From JAEUKH01 sp964447205 (lineage in GTDB: Bacteria > Myxococcota_A > Polyangia > Polyangiales > Ga0077539), in NCBI GenBank assembly GCA_964447205.1, contig CAYUSB010000002.1, positions 1-64,000 on the forward strand: a DNA stretch of 64,000 bases, written 5' to 3'. The notes beneath the pieces are model-generated. The model saw only the letters and a program-made list of their open reading frames with translations, was not told the DNA's origin and searched no databases. Of this stretch, positions 15,313 to 24,710 are shown in pieces. The translations under genes and the position numbers were made by a program. The number at the start of each line of letters is the position of its first letter. Within the stretch, counting starts at the first letter, position 1.

Positions 15313-16248
15313 TCACTGCCCCGCGAGGGCTGTAGCCTGGGCGGCCTCGCGCAGGGTCACGAAGGTGTACCCCGCGCCCCGCAGGCCCTCAACGGCCCCG
15401 CGTAGGGTCGCCATCTTGTCGGCCACGGGGATGGTCACGTCGGGCTGGTGCCCGCGCAGGGCCGAGAGCCCGTCCTGGGCGTCGAGGAGGTCGATCCCAT
15501 GGAGCTCCAGGTTGACCAACGGACGGCCCACCATCATGGCCGTCAACCACGGGGCCCGTCGGGGCCCGGCCATCATCAGGGAGGTCCCGATGTACGGCAG
15601 CCGGAGGCCCCGGGTGACCCCGATGGGCAGCTCGACCAGGGCCCCCTCGTGGCGGCCCCGGAGCCAGTACGGGCGGCCGGGAAAATACGGGTCGGCGGGG
15701 GCACCCAGCACCGTGGGGCGGTCAACCACCGAGCGGCTCGTGCGGCCGCGCAGGGCGATGAGCCCGATGGCCGCGGTCTTGGCCGACCAGTAGGCTGGGC
15801 AGGGAAAGACCGAGCTGTCGTACTGCATCCCGACCTCGGCCAGGACGTCGAGGAGGGTGTCACTGAAGGTGTAGCCCGGGGCCCGAAAGCCCACCGGGGC
15901 CGAGCCCTGGGCCCGGGCGATGGCCGCCGAGGCCTCGGTCACCTCGGCGTGGATCACGTCGCGAGGCAGGCGGGTGAGGTCGTAGCGGTGGTGTTGGGTG
16001 TGGTTGGCCAGCTCGTGGCCCGCGCGGGACAGACCCTCGGCGGCGGAGAAGGCCGACGGGTCGTCGAGGTCGCGGCCGATCACGAAGAAGGTACAGGGGA
16101 CCCCGACGCCGTCGAGGAGCTCGAGGTACCGCGGAACAGCCCGAGAATATACCGCCCGGGCTGCCTCAGGGGCGGGCGGGGGCAGCCCGTGGATGGCGTG
16201 GTAACAGGGGATTTCGTCGAGGTCGACCGAGAGGGCGGCGAGCTTCAT
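15313..16248 (-). CDS. Polysaccharide deacetylase (NodB/CE4 family)
   Basis: A 311-residue NodB-homology protein. The catalytic and metal-binding aspartates appear in SVDLDE (residues 7-12), the zinc histidines in NHTQHH (82-87), and motif 3 as FRAPGY with Arg122. The C-terminal THVTLRE-like ending (YTFVTLREA) is usual for the family. Enzymes of this group remove N-acetyl groups from chitin-like, peptidoglycan or exopolysaccharide chains. No signal peptide is visible, so it may act on a cytoplasmic lipid-linked sugar, as in the deacetylases paired with hopanoid or aminosugar pathways. Its ATG overlaps the stop of the upstream MMPL gene as ATGA (16245-16248), suggesting a common pathway and coupled translation. 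Confidence 0.9.
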   Translation of the reverse strand: MKLAALSVDLDEIPCYHAIHGLPPPAPEAARAVYSRAVPRYLELLDGVGVPCTFFVIGRDLDDPSAFSAAEGLSRAGHELANHTQHHRYDLTRLPRDVIHAEVTEASAAIARAQGSAPVGFRAPGYTFSDTLLDVLAEVGMQYDSSVFPCPAYWSAKTAAIGLIALRGRTSRSVVDRPTVLGAPADPYFPGRPYWLRGRHEGALVELPIGVTRGLRLPYIGTSLMMAGPRRAPWLTAMMVGRPLVNLELHGIDLLDAQDGLSALRGHQPDVTIPVADKMATLRGAVEGLRGAGYTFVTLREAAQATALAGQ

Positions 16249-18896
16249 GGAGCCGTCGGGTGGGAGGTGTTGGGCCCGTCAGGGGCCTCGGGCTCGTCGA
16301 GGGCCTGCTGGGCCTGCTCCCACCACCGGCGAGCAGCCTTGGGGGCAAACCCGAGGACCCGGAGCCCGGCGGGCAGGAGCAACATGGCCGTGATTATGCA
16401 CGCAAACTCGCCCGCGATGGCCAGGGCCCCGAACGACTGCAGGGCCTGGTTGTCGGCCAGGAGGAGGGCCCCGTAGCCGATGATGGTGGTCAGGGCGCAG
16501 AGGGTCACCGGGCCCCCCACGGAGCGCACCGCGGCCGCGACGTCGCCGCGGGTGTAGCGCAGGCGATCGTACAGATTCATCGCGTACTCGACCCCGATCC
16601 CGAAGGTGAGGGGCAGGGCTACGAAGTTGAGGAAGTTGAGCCGGACCCCGAGGTGGGCCGCCCCCCCGATGGTGAGGAGGACCCCGCAGGCCAGGGCCCC
16701 GAGCACGGCCACGGCCGCTCGGACCTTCCGCGTGGCCACGATCACGATGGCCACCACCGCGAGGAAGGCCGCCAGGGTGGCCCGGGGGCCGTCGCGCTCC
16801 ATGCAGCGCACCATCTCGGCGAAGATCGTGGCCCGGGAGACGGTGGGCACGACCCGCCCGTCGTCGAGGCGGAGATTCTGCGTCAGGCCGGCGACCACCA
16901 TGAGCTGTCGGCCGTCGTTGCGCGAAAAGCTCGACTGGTAGTGTACGAACATCGGCGTGCCGAAGCGGCCGTCGCGCTCGGTAAACTGCTCGCGTACGAG
17001 GGTGGGCAGGTCGGCCGGGGTGAGGGCCCGCAGGTCGTTGGGGGGGCGCCACTCGGCGGCCAGGGGACGGTCTTCGGCGCTGAGGTGCGGGGCGAGGGCG
17101 TCGATGCGGGCCCGGATCTGGCCGAGCAGGGCCAGCTTGCGGGCCACCACCTCGGGGGTGCCCCCCAGGCGGTCGTAGGCGGTCTCGATGCGCTCGATGT
17201 ACCGGCCCCCAGTGCGCTGCCGGTCGCGGTCGCGCAGGGCCTCGGCGAGGGGGATCACGTCGGACATCCGGTCGGCCAGGAGCACGTCGGGGGTGCGCCC
17301 GCTGCCACGAAACACCTGGCGGGCCCGGTAGCTCCACACCTCGGCCCCGGTGCGCCGCGAGCCCCGCGAGCCGAGCTTGGAGAAGTTGTACTCCCAGGGG
17401 TCCTGGAGATAGCGGGGCAGGCCCCACGCGGCGGCGATGGTGAGCAGGAGCCCGAGCCCGAGGACCACCCCGGGGTAGCCCGAGGTGAGCCGCCCGACCA
17501 GGTCGGAGATGGGGGCCCGTACGGCCCTGGGGCGGGTGGTGATGCGCCACCGGGCTGACAGCCCCGCGTGGACCCGCTCCCAGGCCGACACCGAGGCCGG
17601 GACGGTGATCATCGTGGCCACCCAACACGCCAGCATCCCGACCCCGCCGATGAGGCCAAACTGCGAGAAGCCCCGCAGGGTGGTGATGGTGAGGGCCCCG
17701 TAGGCGGCGGCGGCGGCGAGGGCGGCGAGTTGGGTCCCGGCCCGGACGGTGATGGCCGCGTCGACGAGGGCGGGCTCGACGTCGTCGCCGGCCCCGCGGC
17801 GCTCGCGGTAGCGGGCGAGGTAGACGATCCCGTAGTTGATCCCGTTGCCGGCGATGATCGACCCGAGGAAGGCCGTCGAGGCGTTGAGGTAGCCGAAGGC
17901 CGCGAGGGCGACCGAGAAGGCCACCCCGACCCCGGTGAACATCGCGAGGCCGATGTGCACGAGGGACACCGCCGAGCGGAAGAAGACCACGATGCAGAGC
18001 AGGATGAGCCCGATGGCGGCCCCCGAGGAGAGGACCACGTCCTTCATGAGGGCGTCGCGCTCGGCGGTGGCGTTGGGGATGTCGCCGCCGAAGCCCACCT
18101 GGGCCTGGGGGTGGAAGCGGGTGGGGTCGACCTCGCGTACGATCTCGCGGGTGCGGGTGATGAGGGCGTCTCCGTCGGCGTCGCCCGTGGCCGTGCCCGG
18201 CGAGCGCATCACGATGGCGTAGAGGGTGCCCTCGGGGTTGCGGAAGTAGCCCGTCGGAAACTGGTCGAGCTCCTGGGCCCGGGCCTGCATCCGGTCGCGA
18301 AACTGGGCGAAGGGAGAGGCCGGAGCCCCAGGGGCGGAGGTCGCGGCGGCGACGGGAAGGGCCCGGGCGTCGGTCCGGCGGGCGCTGCAGGGCTCGTCGT
18401 CGAGATCAATAAAGCCGGGTTGGGCCCGGCGGTGGGCCCGGTCGAGCTCGCAGGCCACCTCTTCGAGGTCGCCCACTTCGGCGAAGAGCCAGCGGTGGCC
18501 CAGGTAGAACTGCCGGATGGCCTCGGGGCCGTGCTCGACCGTACGCACGAGGCGCGGGGGCAGGGCCCGAAGGCGCGGCTCGAGGGCGTCGACGAGGCGG
18601 CGGTTGGCCTCGGGGTCGGGCGACGAGACCACCACGAACATCGACGAGCTGGCCCCCCCCATCCGGGCCAGGCTGCGCCGAAAGAGCCGGGCCCCTTCGC
18701 TGTGGCTGGGCAGGAGCTCGAGGAAGTCGCCCCGGATCTCGAGGCGGCTCGCGAAGAACATCGACGCCACGAGCACCGCGAGGGTCGCCGCGAGGACCCG
18801 CCAGGGGTGACGATGCCCGAGACGCGCAAACCAGGCCAGGACCCGATCGATGCGGGGGGCCTCGGAGCCGCGGGGAGGGTTGGCAGGGGTCTTCAT
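16245..18896 (-). CDS. MMPL/RND-family exporter (HpnN-like)
   Basis: An 883-residue membrane protein with the duplicated RND layout: one N-terminal helix (around residues 30-50), a large extracytoplasmic domain, a five-to-six-helix bundle, then the same arrangement repeated. The N-terminal RLEIRGDFLELLPS segment and the later GIGVEYAMNLYDR stretch are typical of MMPL proteins that move lipids such as hopanoids or glycolipids. Its stop overlaps the deacetylase start by four bases, so a lipid or polysaccharide substrate that is also deacetylated is plausible. The start is placed at ATG 18896. A GTG at 18944 in frame would add 16 residues but lacks a clear ribosome site. Confidence 0.85.
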   Translation of the reverse strand: MKTPANPPRGSEAPRIDRVLAWFARLGHRHPWRVLAATLAVLVASMFFASRLEIRGDFLELLPSHSEGARLFRRSLARMGGASSSMFVVVSSPDPEANRRLVDALEPRLRALPPRLVRTVEHGPEAIRQFYLGHRWLFAEVGDLEEVACELDRAHRRAQPGFIDLDDEPCSARRTDARALPVAAATSAPGAPASPFAQFRDRMQARAQELDQFPTGYFRNPEGTLYAIVMRSPGTATGDADGDALITRTREIVREVDPTRFHPQAQVGFGGDIPNATAERDALMKDVVLSSGAAIGLILLCIVVFFRSAVSLVHIGLAMFTGVGVAFSVALAAFGYLNASTAFLGSIIAGNGINYGIVYLARYRERRGAGDDVEPALVDAAITVRAGTQLAALAAAAAYGALTITTLRGFSQFGLIGGVGMLACWVATMITVPASVSAWERVHAGLSARWRITTRPRAVRAPISDLVGRLTSGYPGVVLGLGLLLTIAAAWGLPRYLQDPWEYNFSKLGSRGSRRTGAEVWSYRARQVFRGSGRTPDVLLADRMSDVIPLAEALRDRDRQRTGGRYIERIETAYDRLGGTPEVVARKLALLGQIRARIDALAPHLSAEDRPLAAEWRPPNDLRALTPADLPTLVREQFTERDGRFGTPMFVHYQSSFSRNDGRQLMVVAGLTQNLRLDDGRVVPTVSRATIFAEMVRCMERDGPRATLAAFLAVVAIVIVATRKVRAAVAVLGALACGVLLTIGGAAHLGVRLNFLNFVALPLTFGIGVEYAMNLYDRLRYTRGDVAAAVRSVGGPVTLCALTTIIGYGALLLADNQALQSFGALAIAGEFACIITAMLLLPAGLRVLGFAPKAARRWWEQAQQALDEPEAPDGPNTSHPTAP

Positions 18897-19107
18897 CGTG
18901 GGGATTCGCCTGACCGGCGGTCGAGGAGAGGGCCGCGCAGACACAACATAGGCAACGCCCGTGCCCGCCGCGAGATTCAGACGTATCCCGTCAGAGGCGG
19001 CCCGAGATGGGCCGACTGTGCCGTCGCGGCCCGGGCGTGGCCGTCACGGTCGCGGGGAGCCAGGGGGCTACCCGCGGAGCCACCCCCAGGAGCCACCCCC
19101 CGCGGGG

Positions 19108-19779
19108 TCAGGCCACCCGCTCGAGGAGCCAGGTGTGATAGACCGGGGCCCCGGGCAGGCCGGGCAGGGGCAGGGTGAGCTGCCGGTAGCGGAGCACGGT
19201 CAACCCCGCGGATCCGAGGCCCCCGGCCACTTGTTGGGGGGTGGTCACGTGGTGGTCGTTGATCCCACGAAACCCGATGGCCAGAAACCCTGCCTCCATC
19301 ATCCGGTTGACCGAGGGCATCCCGAGGAGAAACTGGCCTCCGGGCCGCAGGACCCGGGCCACCTCGCCGAGGGCCTTGGGGTAGTCGTGCAGGTGCTCGA
19401 AGGTGGAGAAGCTCGCCACCAGGTCGAAGTGGGCGTCGGGGTAGGGCAGGTCGTACACGCTGCCCTGCACGAGGGTGGCCCTGGCCCCGCGGGCCCGCAG
19501 GGTCTCGTGGGCCTGGGTGGGGTCGGCGTCGAGGTCGAGGCCGTGGAGCTCGCCCACCAGGGGATGGAGGGCGGCCAGGACCACCCCGGAGCCGTAGCCG
19601 ACCTCCAGGGCCCGGACGAACCGTCGCCCGTCGAGGAGGCGAAGCCCGAGGTTGATGCGCTCGCGGAAGAGCCAGCCCAGGAGGGGCCGACGGTAGTACA
19701 CGATGGGGTCGGTGGGGCCGTTGGGCGTGAGGCCCGCGACGAGCTCGGCGGTGATTTCAGGCATCGGGAGGGTACCCAC
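19108..19779 (-). CDS. Class I SAM-dependent methyltransferase
   Basis: A 223-residue methyltransferase of the Methyltransf_11 type. Motif I is ALEVGYGSGVVL (about residues 57-68), followed by the acidic GLDLDADP loop, the ASFSTFEHLHD stretch that positions substrate, and a LRPGGQFLLGMP motif. An internal Met6 is a possible alternative start. It lies 211 bases upstream of the MMPL gene on the same strand and 24 bases downstream of the TPR gene. Substrate is unknown; the VGYGSG form of motif I is a small deviation from the usual GCGTG. Confidence 0.8.
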   Translation of the reverse strand: MGTLPMPEITAELVAGLTPNGPTDPIVYYRRPLLGWLFRERINLGLRLLDGRRFVRALEVGYGSGVVLAALHPLVGELHGLDLDADPTQAHETLRARGARATLVQGSVYDLPYPDAHFDLVASFSTFEHLHDYPKALGEVARVLRPGGQFLLGMPSVNRMMEAGFLAIGFRGINDHHVTTPQQVAGGLGSAGLTVLRYRQLTLPLPGLPGAPVYHTWLLERVA

Positions 19780-19803
19780 GGGGACGGGGGAGGGGGGCGA
19801 GGG

Positions 19804-20913
19804 TCAATCTTTCTTGCGGGCCGGGCGACGAGGGCGGGGCTCCTCGTCGCGGGGCCCCGGGCCCGGGGCGGGGGCCACCTGGGCGATGGGACCGGGAGCC
19901 GGGGGAGAGAGCGCCTCGGGGCTCGGGGCCGCGTCGCCCTGGACCACCCGATGGAGCTCGGCCTGGACCTGGGACACCAGCTCGGCCTCCAGGTCGTCGA
20001 GGCTGGCCACGAGGCGCTCGACGTTGCGCTGGTACACGAACACCCGCACGAGGCTCCCCGGGGCGATGGGGATCCCCCCCGGGCCGACGCCCTCGATGAG
20101 CACGGGTTGCCTCGGGTCGACCCCCTCGGCTACGAGCTCCATCCCGGGGGCCTCGGCGGACAGGACCAGGGCCCCGTCGAGGGGGGCGGACGCGTCGCGG
20201 GGGATCTGGTCAAGGGCCTTGACCAGGATCCGATGGAACTCGGCCCGCGAGGGAGACCAGGGGGCCGTGGGGAGGTGCAGGTCGAGCTCGCGCGACTCGA
20301 GGAAGGCCACGGCGGCCCCGCGCCAGTCGTCGCGCTGCTCGCGCACGAGGCCGAGGTAGTAGTGGCCGTCGGGGTTTTGAGGTTCGTCGGCGATGGCCTT
20401 GAGGAGGAGGGCCTCGGCGGCGTCGAGCTCGCCGAGCTCGAACCAGGCCCTGCCGGCGTGGTAGACGATGGCGGGGTTTTCGAAGGGGCCCTCGGGCACC
20501 GCGGCGAGGACCCGTCGCAGCTCGGCGGGCGGGGCGTCGAGGCCGAGCATGGCGTCAAACTTCAGGAGCAGGGCGTCGGCCACGTCGTCGGGGGACTCGG
20601 CGAAGCTCAGGATCTCGTCGCACAGCTCGATGGCCTCGTCGAAGGCCTCCAGGGGGTGCAGGAGGAGCTCCGCCGCGGCCAGCATCGGGTCGATAAACCC
20701 GTCGTCGAGGGCCATGGCCTGCCGGTAGTGCTCCAGTGCCTCGTCGATCTCGCCCTCTTGCTCGGCCGAGTGCCCGAGGAGGTTGTGGGCGTCAGGCGAG
20801 TCGGCGTCGAGCTCGAGGGCCCTGCGGGCGCTGGAGCGGGCCCCGCGGGTGTCGCCCTTCTGCAGCAGATCCCAGCCTCGATCGAGGTGGGCGTTGAGAC
20901 GATCCATCGACAC
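19804..20913 (-). CDS. TPR protein with a degenerate zincin-like domain
   Basis: A protein of about 369 residues. The first 190 residues are tetratricopeptide helices (DSPDAHNLLGHSAEQEGEIDEALEHYR and similar). The next 110 residues resemble the small metallopeptidase family PF06262: AEFHRILVKALDQIP, then VFVYQRNVERL and LEAELVSQVQAELHRV. In active relatives the last segment carries HExxH; here the position reads AELHRVV, so the zinc motif is absent. The C-terminus is Pro-rich and basic. The GTG at 20913 has a GGAGG box 12 bases upstream, while ATG 20907 is an alternative two codons later. A protein-binding role is inferred, with no protease activity expected. Confidence 0.75.
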   Translation of the reverse strand: MSMDRLNAHLDRGWDLLQKGDTRGARSSARRALELDADSPDAHNLLGHSAEQEGEIDEALEHYRQAMALDDGFIDPMLAAAELLLHPLEAFDEAIELCDEILSFAESPDDVADALLLKFDAMLGLDAPPAELRRVLAAVPEGPFENPAIVYHAGRAWFELGELDAAEALLLKAIADEPQNPDGHYYLGLVREQRDDWRGAAVAFLESRELDLHLPTAPWSPSRAEFHRILVKALDQIPRDASAPLDGALVLSAEAPGMELVAEGVDPRQPVLIEGVGPGGIPIAPGSLVRVFVYQRNVERLVASLDDLEAELVSQVQAELHRVVQGDAAPSPEALSPPAPGPIAQVAPAPGPGPRDEEPRPRRPARKKD

Positions 20914-21088
20914 GGCGTGTGGTTTCCTCCCGACGGCGTCGCTCGCCGAGGGGGCGGCACAATGAAGGCCCCTCCCGCCCGGGTCAAGGCCATCTCCTCA
21001 AAGGGCCCCGCGACCCTCCGCCCCCGGAGCGGCCTCGTGCCCCGGGCCCTATCTCAACCCGGGACTTTTGTGCTACAGGACCAGAGCT

Positions 21089-22090
21089 GTGAGAGCCGGG
21101 TTTCTGTGCGCCCTGTGGTGGTTGCCCGTCCTCTGTCTCGGGGGGGTCGGGTGCGCCACCCGGCTGCACGACGCCTCGGCCCGCGACGGGGGCTCCCGGG
21201 GCCGTCCGAGCGGGGGCTGGCTGGCCGGGGGACAGACACTTCCCGAGCGGGGATACGGCTACCGCACCTTCCGTTCGGCCGCCGAGGGGGGCTACCTCCT
21301 CGGCACCGAGCGCCTCGTGGGCCTGGTGGTCCGGTCGGCCAGGGCCCTGGTGACCCGGGGCGAGGTTCCGCTGCGGGTGGGCGACCTGTCGGCCCAACAC
21401 GGGGGCCAGGTCTTGCGGCACCGGTCGCACCGCAACGGCCGCGACGTCGACCTCCTCTACTTCGTGCGGGAGGCGGCCACCGATCGACCCGTGATGGCCC
21501 AGGGGTTTGTGCGCTTCAACCGCCTGGGCAACAGCGTGGCCTGGGGCACCCCGCTGCGCTTCGACACACCCCGCAACTGGCAGCTCATCGAGGCCCTCCT
21601 GCGCGACGAGCAGGCCGCCGTGCTCCGGGTGTTCTGCGCCGGGTGGCTGCGCCGGATGCTGCTCGAGCACGCCCGCCAGGCCGAGCGCCCCGCCTGGCTC
21701 ATCGAGCGGGCCGAGCAGGTGCTTGTCCAGCCCGGCGACAGCCTGCCCCACGACGATCACTTCCACGTCCGGGTGGCCTGCACACCCGCCGAGCGGGTCC
21801 GGGGCTGCGTCGACGGGGCTCCCTTGTGGCCCTGGCTGCGCAACCGCTGGGAGAAGGACGATGCCCCGACCCTCCTCGACGATGATGCCCTCCTGACTCT
21901 GTTGGAGCCCCTGCCCGCAGGGCTCCTCCACGGCCCCCCCGAGCCCCCTCCGTCGCTCCAGGCCCTGGTGGAGTCCGACCCCTCCGACGACGCCCCCGCG
22001 GCCCCCGCCCCGAGCGGGCTCTTGTGCAGCGGTCGCAGCCTCGCCTGGGCCGAGGTCCCCCCAAGCGACCCGGACGCGATCTGCCGCTGA
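21089..22090 (+). CDS. mepA: Penicillin-insensitive murein endopeptidase family (M74), MepA-like
   Basis: A 333-residue exported protein with zinc-ligand motifs of peptidase family M74: RHRSHRNGRDVDLLYF with His and Asp ligands, and the C-terminal PHDDHFHVRVAC containing the HxH pair. MepA cleaves the D-Ala-meso-DAP cross-links of peptidoglycan in the periplasm. The N-terminus is a signal sequence ending near GGVGC, which may be a relaxed lipobox. The GTG start at 21089 is preferred because AGGA lies about eight bases upstream; a TTG at 21068 would add seven residues. The C-terminal 80 residues are Pro/Asp-rich and outside the domain. It is divergent from the TPR gene. Confidence 0.85.
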   Translation: MRAGFLCALWWLPVLCLGGVGCATRLHDASARDGGSRGRPSGGWLAGGQTLPERGYGYRTFRSAAEGGYLLGTERLVGLVVRSARALVTRGEVPLRVGDLSAQHGGQVLRHRSHRNGRDVDLLYFVREAATDRPVMAQGFVRFNRLGNSVAWGTPLRFDTPRNWQLIEALLRDEQAAVLRVFCAGWLRRMLLEHARQAERPAWLIERAEQVLVQPGDSLPHDDHFHVRVACTPAERVRGCVDGAPLWPWLRNRWEKDDAPTLLDDDALLTLLEPLPAGLLHGPPEPPPSLQALVESDPSDDAPAAPAPSGLLCSGRSLAWAEVPPSDPDAICR

Positions 22091-22101
22091 CCCCCGGGGC
22101 T

Positions 22102-22129
22102 GCCTGCCCGGCCCGTCCTCAGGGCAGGC
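22102..22129. terminator. Hairpin between convergent genes
   Basis: An eight-base-pair stem GCCTGCCC/GGGCAGGC with a twelve-base loop lies between the endopeptidase stop and the last codons of the convergent lipoprotein gene. It could end transcription from both sides. It has no T tract. Confidence 0.5.
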
Positions 22130-23237
22130 AACCCGTGGGGGAGCACCCGCGGAAGCCCGCGGCCCGGCAGTCAAAGCGCAGGGGAGCCCCCGCCCCGCAC
22201 AAGACCAGGGTGTCGCCCTCGCAGGTCCCGGCCGGGGGAGCCGTGCTCGGGTCGCACGCGTTGGCGGTGCCGCAGTAGTGGTGTTGGGCCCGGGTCTGAC
22301 AGGTGGCCCCGACGGCGAGCTGGCCGCAGTCGTAGGGCATCGCGCGGCCCTGGAGGCAGCGCTGCAGGCGGGTCCCGTCGCAGGTGATGGCCTCGCCCGT
22401 GCACGCCGGACCCGTGCCCACGCAGCCGTCGCGGTCGGCGTCGCAGCGGGCGGCGTTGACGGCGCAGTCGCGCACGTTGACGTACACCCCGAGCTCGCAG
22501 CGCTGGAGGATGTCGCCTACGCATCGCGGGGGGGCCCCCTCGGCGCACGAGGTGGCGTTGGGCTGGACGCAGCGCGAGGCCGTGGACGAGGCCACGCAGC
22601 GCCAGCCCGTCGACTGGCAGTCGTCGAAGATGTTGAGCCCGTTGCTGCAGGTCTGGGAGATGCGGTCGCCCCCGGCGCAGGAGGTGGCCGACATGGCGCA
22701 CGAACCCATGTCCGCGGGGGCCACGATGTACTTCAGGCAGTCGCCCATGATGCCGTCGCAGCCCGTGGCGTTGGCCGCGCAGAGGGTCAGGGCGGCGCAG
22801 GGGCGCCGGGCGATGGGGCCCTCCTCCCAGGCGTCGGGGCGCCACAACAGGTTGATCATCTCCTGCGGAGGCCGACGCAGGCAGGTGGCCAGCCGCACGG
22901 CCAGGGCGTTGAGCTGCCGCTCGCTAAACCCGCACAGCCGCGGGAGCACCGACGGGACATCCCTGCCCACATCCGCCGCGTCGCCTCCGTCCCGCGGGCC
23001 TGCGTCGGCCGCCCCCCCGTCGGCCGCCCCCCCGTCGAGATCGGTCCTCGCGTCGGCGACATCGTCGGCGGTCCCCCGGTCCTCGGGAGCCCCTTGATCG
23101 GTCGGCCCGCCGTTGTCGCGGGGGTTGCCCCCGATGTCGGTGGGAGCCTGCCCCGCGCGCTCGTCCCCTCCACAGCCCGGGGCCCCGAGCATGCTGAAGA
23201 CGACCAGGGCGACCGGGAGGCGGGTGACAGCGCGCAT
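22119..23237 (-). CDS. Cysteine-rich lipoprotein with an Asp/Gly linker
   Basis: A 372-residue lipoprotein. The start at ATG 23237 gives a signal peptide with the lipobox-like GAPGC, and Cys21 or so would be lipidated. Residues about 25-90 are a low-complexity Asp/Gly/Pro linker (TDIGGNP, TDQGAPEDRGT, GGAADGG). The remainder is rich in paired cysteines in a looser pattern than the NCGxCG repeats, with CxGDxLxxC units (RCVGDILQRCELG, TCDGTRLQRCLQG, TCEGDTLVLCGAG) recurring three or more times. These look like small repeated disulfide modules. No enzyme motif is seen. An outer-membrane surface protein is inferred. It is divergent from the MYXO-CTERM gene. Confidence 0.75.
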   Translation of the reverse strand: MRAVTRLPVALVVFSMLGAPGCGGDERAGQAPTDIGGNPRDNGGPTDQGAPEDRGTADDVADARTDLDGGAADGGAADAGPRDGGDAADVGRDVPSVLPRLCGFSERQLNALAVRLATCLRRPPQEMINLLWRPDAWEEGPIARRPCAALTLCAANATGCDGIMGDCLKYIVAPADMGSCAMSATSCAGGDRISQTCSNGLNIFDDCQSTGWRCVASSTASRCVQPNATSCAEGAPPRCVGDILQRCELGVYVNVRDCAVNAARCDADRDGCVGTGPACTGEAITCDGTRLQRCLQGRAMPYDCGQLAVGATCQTRAQHHYCGTANACDPSTAPPAGTCEGDTLVLCGAGAPLRFDCRAAGFRGCSPTGCLP

Positions 23238-23245
23238 ACCCCCGA

Positions 23246-23257
23246 TGCTTGCAAGCA
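23246..23257. promoter_or_regulatory. 12-bp palindrome between divergent genes
   Basis: TGCTTGCAAGCA is a perfect palindrome in the short gap between the lipoprotein start at 23237 and the propeller gene at 23325, and a GCAAGC half-site recurs at about 23272. The position fits an operator for one or both divergent promoters. No regulator is assigned. Confidence 0.25.
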
Positions 23258-23324
23258 CTCGGGCGGTGGTGCAAGCCTTCAACGCCTTCCGACACTTCCG
23301 AAAATCTCAAGGCCCCCTCCGCGT

Positions 23325-24710
23325 ATGTCTGGCCCGTCTTTCATATTCCGCTGCGCCGTCTTCCTCGGAGCCCTGGCGATGGGGGGCGCGTCTGCCCGGG
23401 CCAACGGGCGATTCCCCAACGCCCAGCAGGTGGTGGTGGGCCCCGGGGCGGCGGGCGACGTGATCGCCCTGCGTACGACCTTCGGCCTCGTGGTGTCCCG
23501 CGACGGGGGGGGGCGGTTTCAGTGGGTCTGCGAGGACGCCCTGTTCGATCCGTTCCCGGTGTCGAAGACCCCCGATCCCCCCATTGCGGTGAGCGCCTCA
23601 GGGGCGGTGCTCTACGGGTTTGAGTGGGGGGTCCGGGCCCTGGAGGGGTGCTCCCTCGACACCGCGACCAACACGGGCGAGACCTCGATCGCCGACCTGG
23701 CCACCGACCCGCGGGGCGAGACGGTCTGGGCCGTGGAGGGCGTCCCGGGCGAGCGCAACGCCGTGCTCCGGGCCCCCACCAACACCCTGCGCTTCGAGCG
23801 CCTGAGCGCGGCCCCCGAGCCCATCCTCTGGCTCACCCTCGACGTGGCCCCGTCCCGCACCGACCGGCTCTACCTCACGGGCACCTCCGAGCGCTCGGGG
23901 GGGCCGGTGTTGTTCCGCAGCGACGACGGGGGCAGGACCCTCGTGCCCGCGGCCCCGCTCCCGTCGGCGGCCGACAGCGCCTTCGTCTCCGCCGTCGACC
24001 CGGTCGACCCCGAGGTGGTCTACGTCCGCACCCTGGAGGGGCTCTCGACGGCCCTGTACCGCAGCCCGGACGGGGGACAGACCCTCCGCCTCGCGCTGCG
24101 CTTCACGGGCACGATGGACGGGTTTGCCCTCGACCCCACGGGCCGCACGGTGTGGGCGGGGGGGCCCTCCGACGGGCTCCATCGCTCCGACGACGGGGGC
24201 CTCACCTTCGTGCGGGTGTCTCCCCTCGGGGTGTTCTGCCTGCATCACCGGGAGGGGGTCTTGTACGCCTGCGCCGACTGGGTGACGGGAGACTTCGCCC
24301 TCGGGCGCTCGACCGACGGGGGGCAGCGGTTCACCCCCGTCCTGCGCTTCGAGTCCATCGACGGGGCCGTCGACTGCGGGCCGTCCCAGCGCCTCGGGTG
24401 CGGGGCCCAGTGGCCGACCTTCGCGCAGTTTTTTCAGCGGCGCGACGGCGACGCGAGCGCCCCGGTGTTCGTACGAGACAGCGGCCGACCGGGGCCTCGG
24501 GACGCGGGATCGAGGGTCGACGGACCCCCGGCCGATGCCCGAGACGCCGCCGTGGGGGCCGAGTCCGCGGAGACCCCGGCGGGGCGCGGGTGCGGGTGCT
24601 CCGTGCCCACGGGCGCCGCGGGGGGAGGGGCGGGCCCCGTGGCCGCGGCCCTGGGGCTCAGGGCGATTCGTCGGCGCCGTCGGCGGGCGTCGCGGGGGTC
24701 GCGGGGTTGA
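23325..24710 (+). CDS. Secreted beta-propeller protein with MYXO-CTERM type sorting tail
   Basis: A 461-residue protein. The signal peptide ends near GGASARANG. The body contains at least four BNR/sialidase-type Asp-box repeats of the form RSDDGG, RSPDGGQT, RSDDGGLTF and RSTDGGQRF, giving a predicted propeller. Near the C-terminus, after a short Asp/Arg/Pro spacer, comes a GCGCS motif, a small hydrophobic helix and a run of arginines (RRRRRR), which together are the MYXO-CTERM signature. In myxobacteria this tail is thought to be processed for surface sorting. The start at ATG 23325 is chosen because it begins the signal peptide; the frame is open upstream. It overlaps the convergent hydrolase gene by 53 bases at the 3' end. 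Confidence 0.85.
   Translation: MSGPSFIFRCAVFLGALAMGGASARANGRFPNAQQVVVGPGAAGDVIALRTTFGLVVSRDGGGRFQWVCEDALFDPFPVSKTPDPPIAVSASGAVLYGFEWGVRALEGCSLDTATNTGETSIADLATDPRGETVWAVEGVPGERNAVLRAPTNTLRFERLSAAPEPILWLTLDVAPSRTDRLYLTGTSERSGGPVLFRSDDGGRTLVPAAPLPSAADSAFVSAVDPVDPEVVYVRTLEGLSTALYRSPDGGQTLRLALRFTGTMDGFALDPTGRTVWAGGPSDGLHRSDDGGLTFVRVSPLGVFCLHHREGVLYACADWVTGDFALGRSTDGGQRFTPVLRFESIDGAVDCGPSQRLGCGAQWPTFAQFFQRRDGDASAPVFVRDSGRPGPRDAGSRVDGPPADARDAAVGAESAETPAGRGCGCSVPTGAAGGGAGPVAAALGLRAIRRRRRRASRGSRG

Noticed and set aside
18897..18944. GTG 18944 as the MMPL start
   Set aside because: It adds an Arg/Pro-rich stretch with no ribosome site; ATG 18896 gives a normal family start.
17568..19178. A 536-codon plus-strand open frame
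   Set aside because: It is antisense to the MMPL gene and consists of Gly/Glu/Arg repeats typical of shadow frames.
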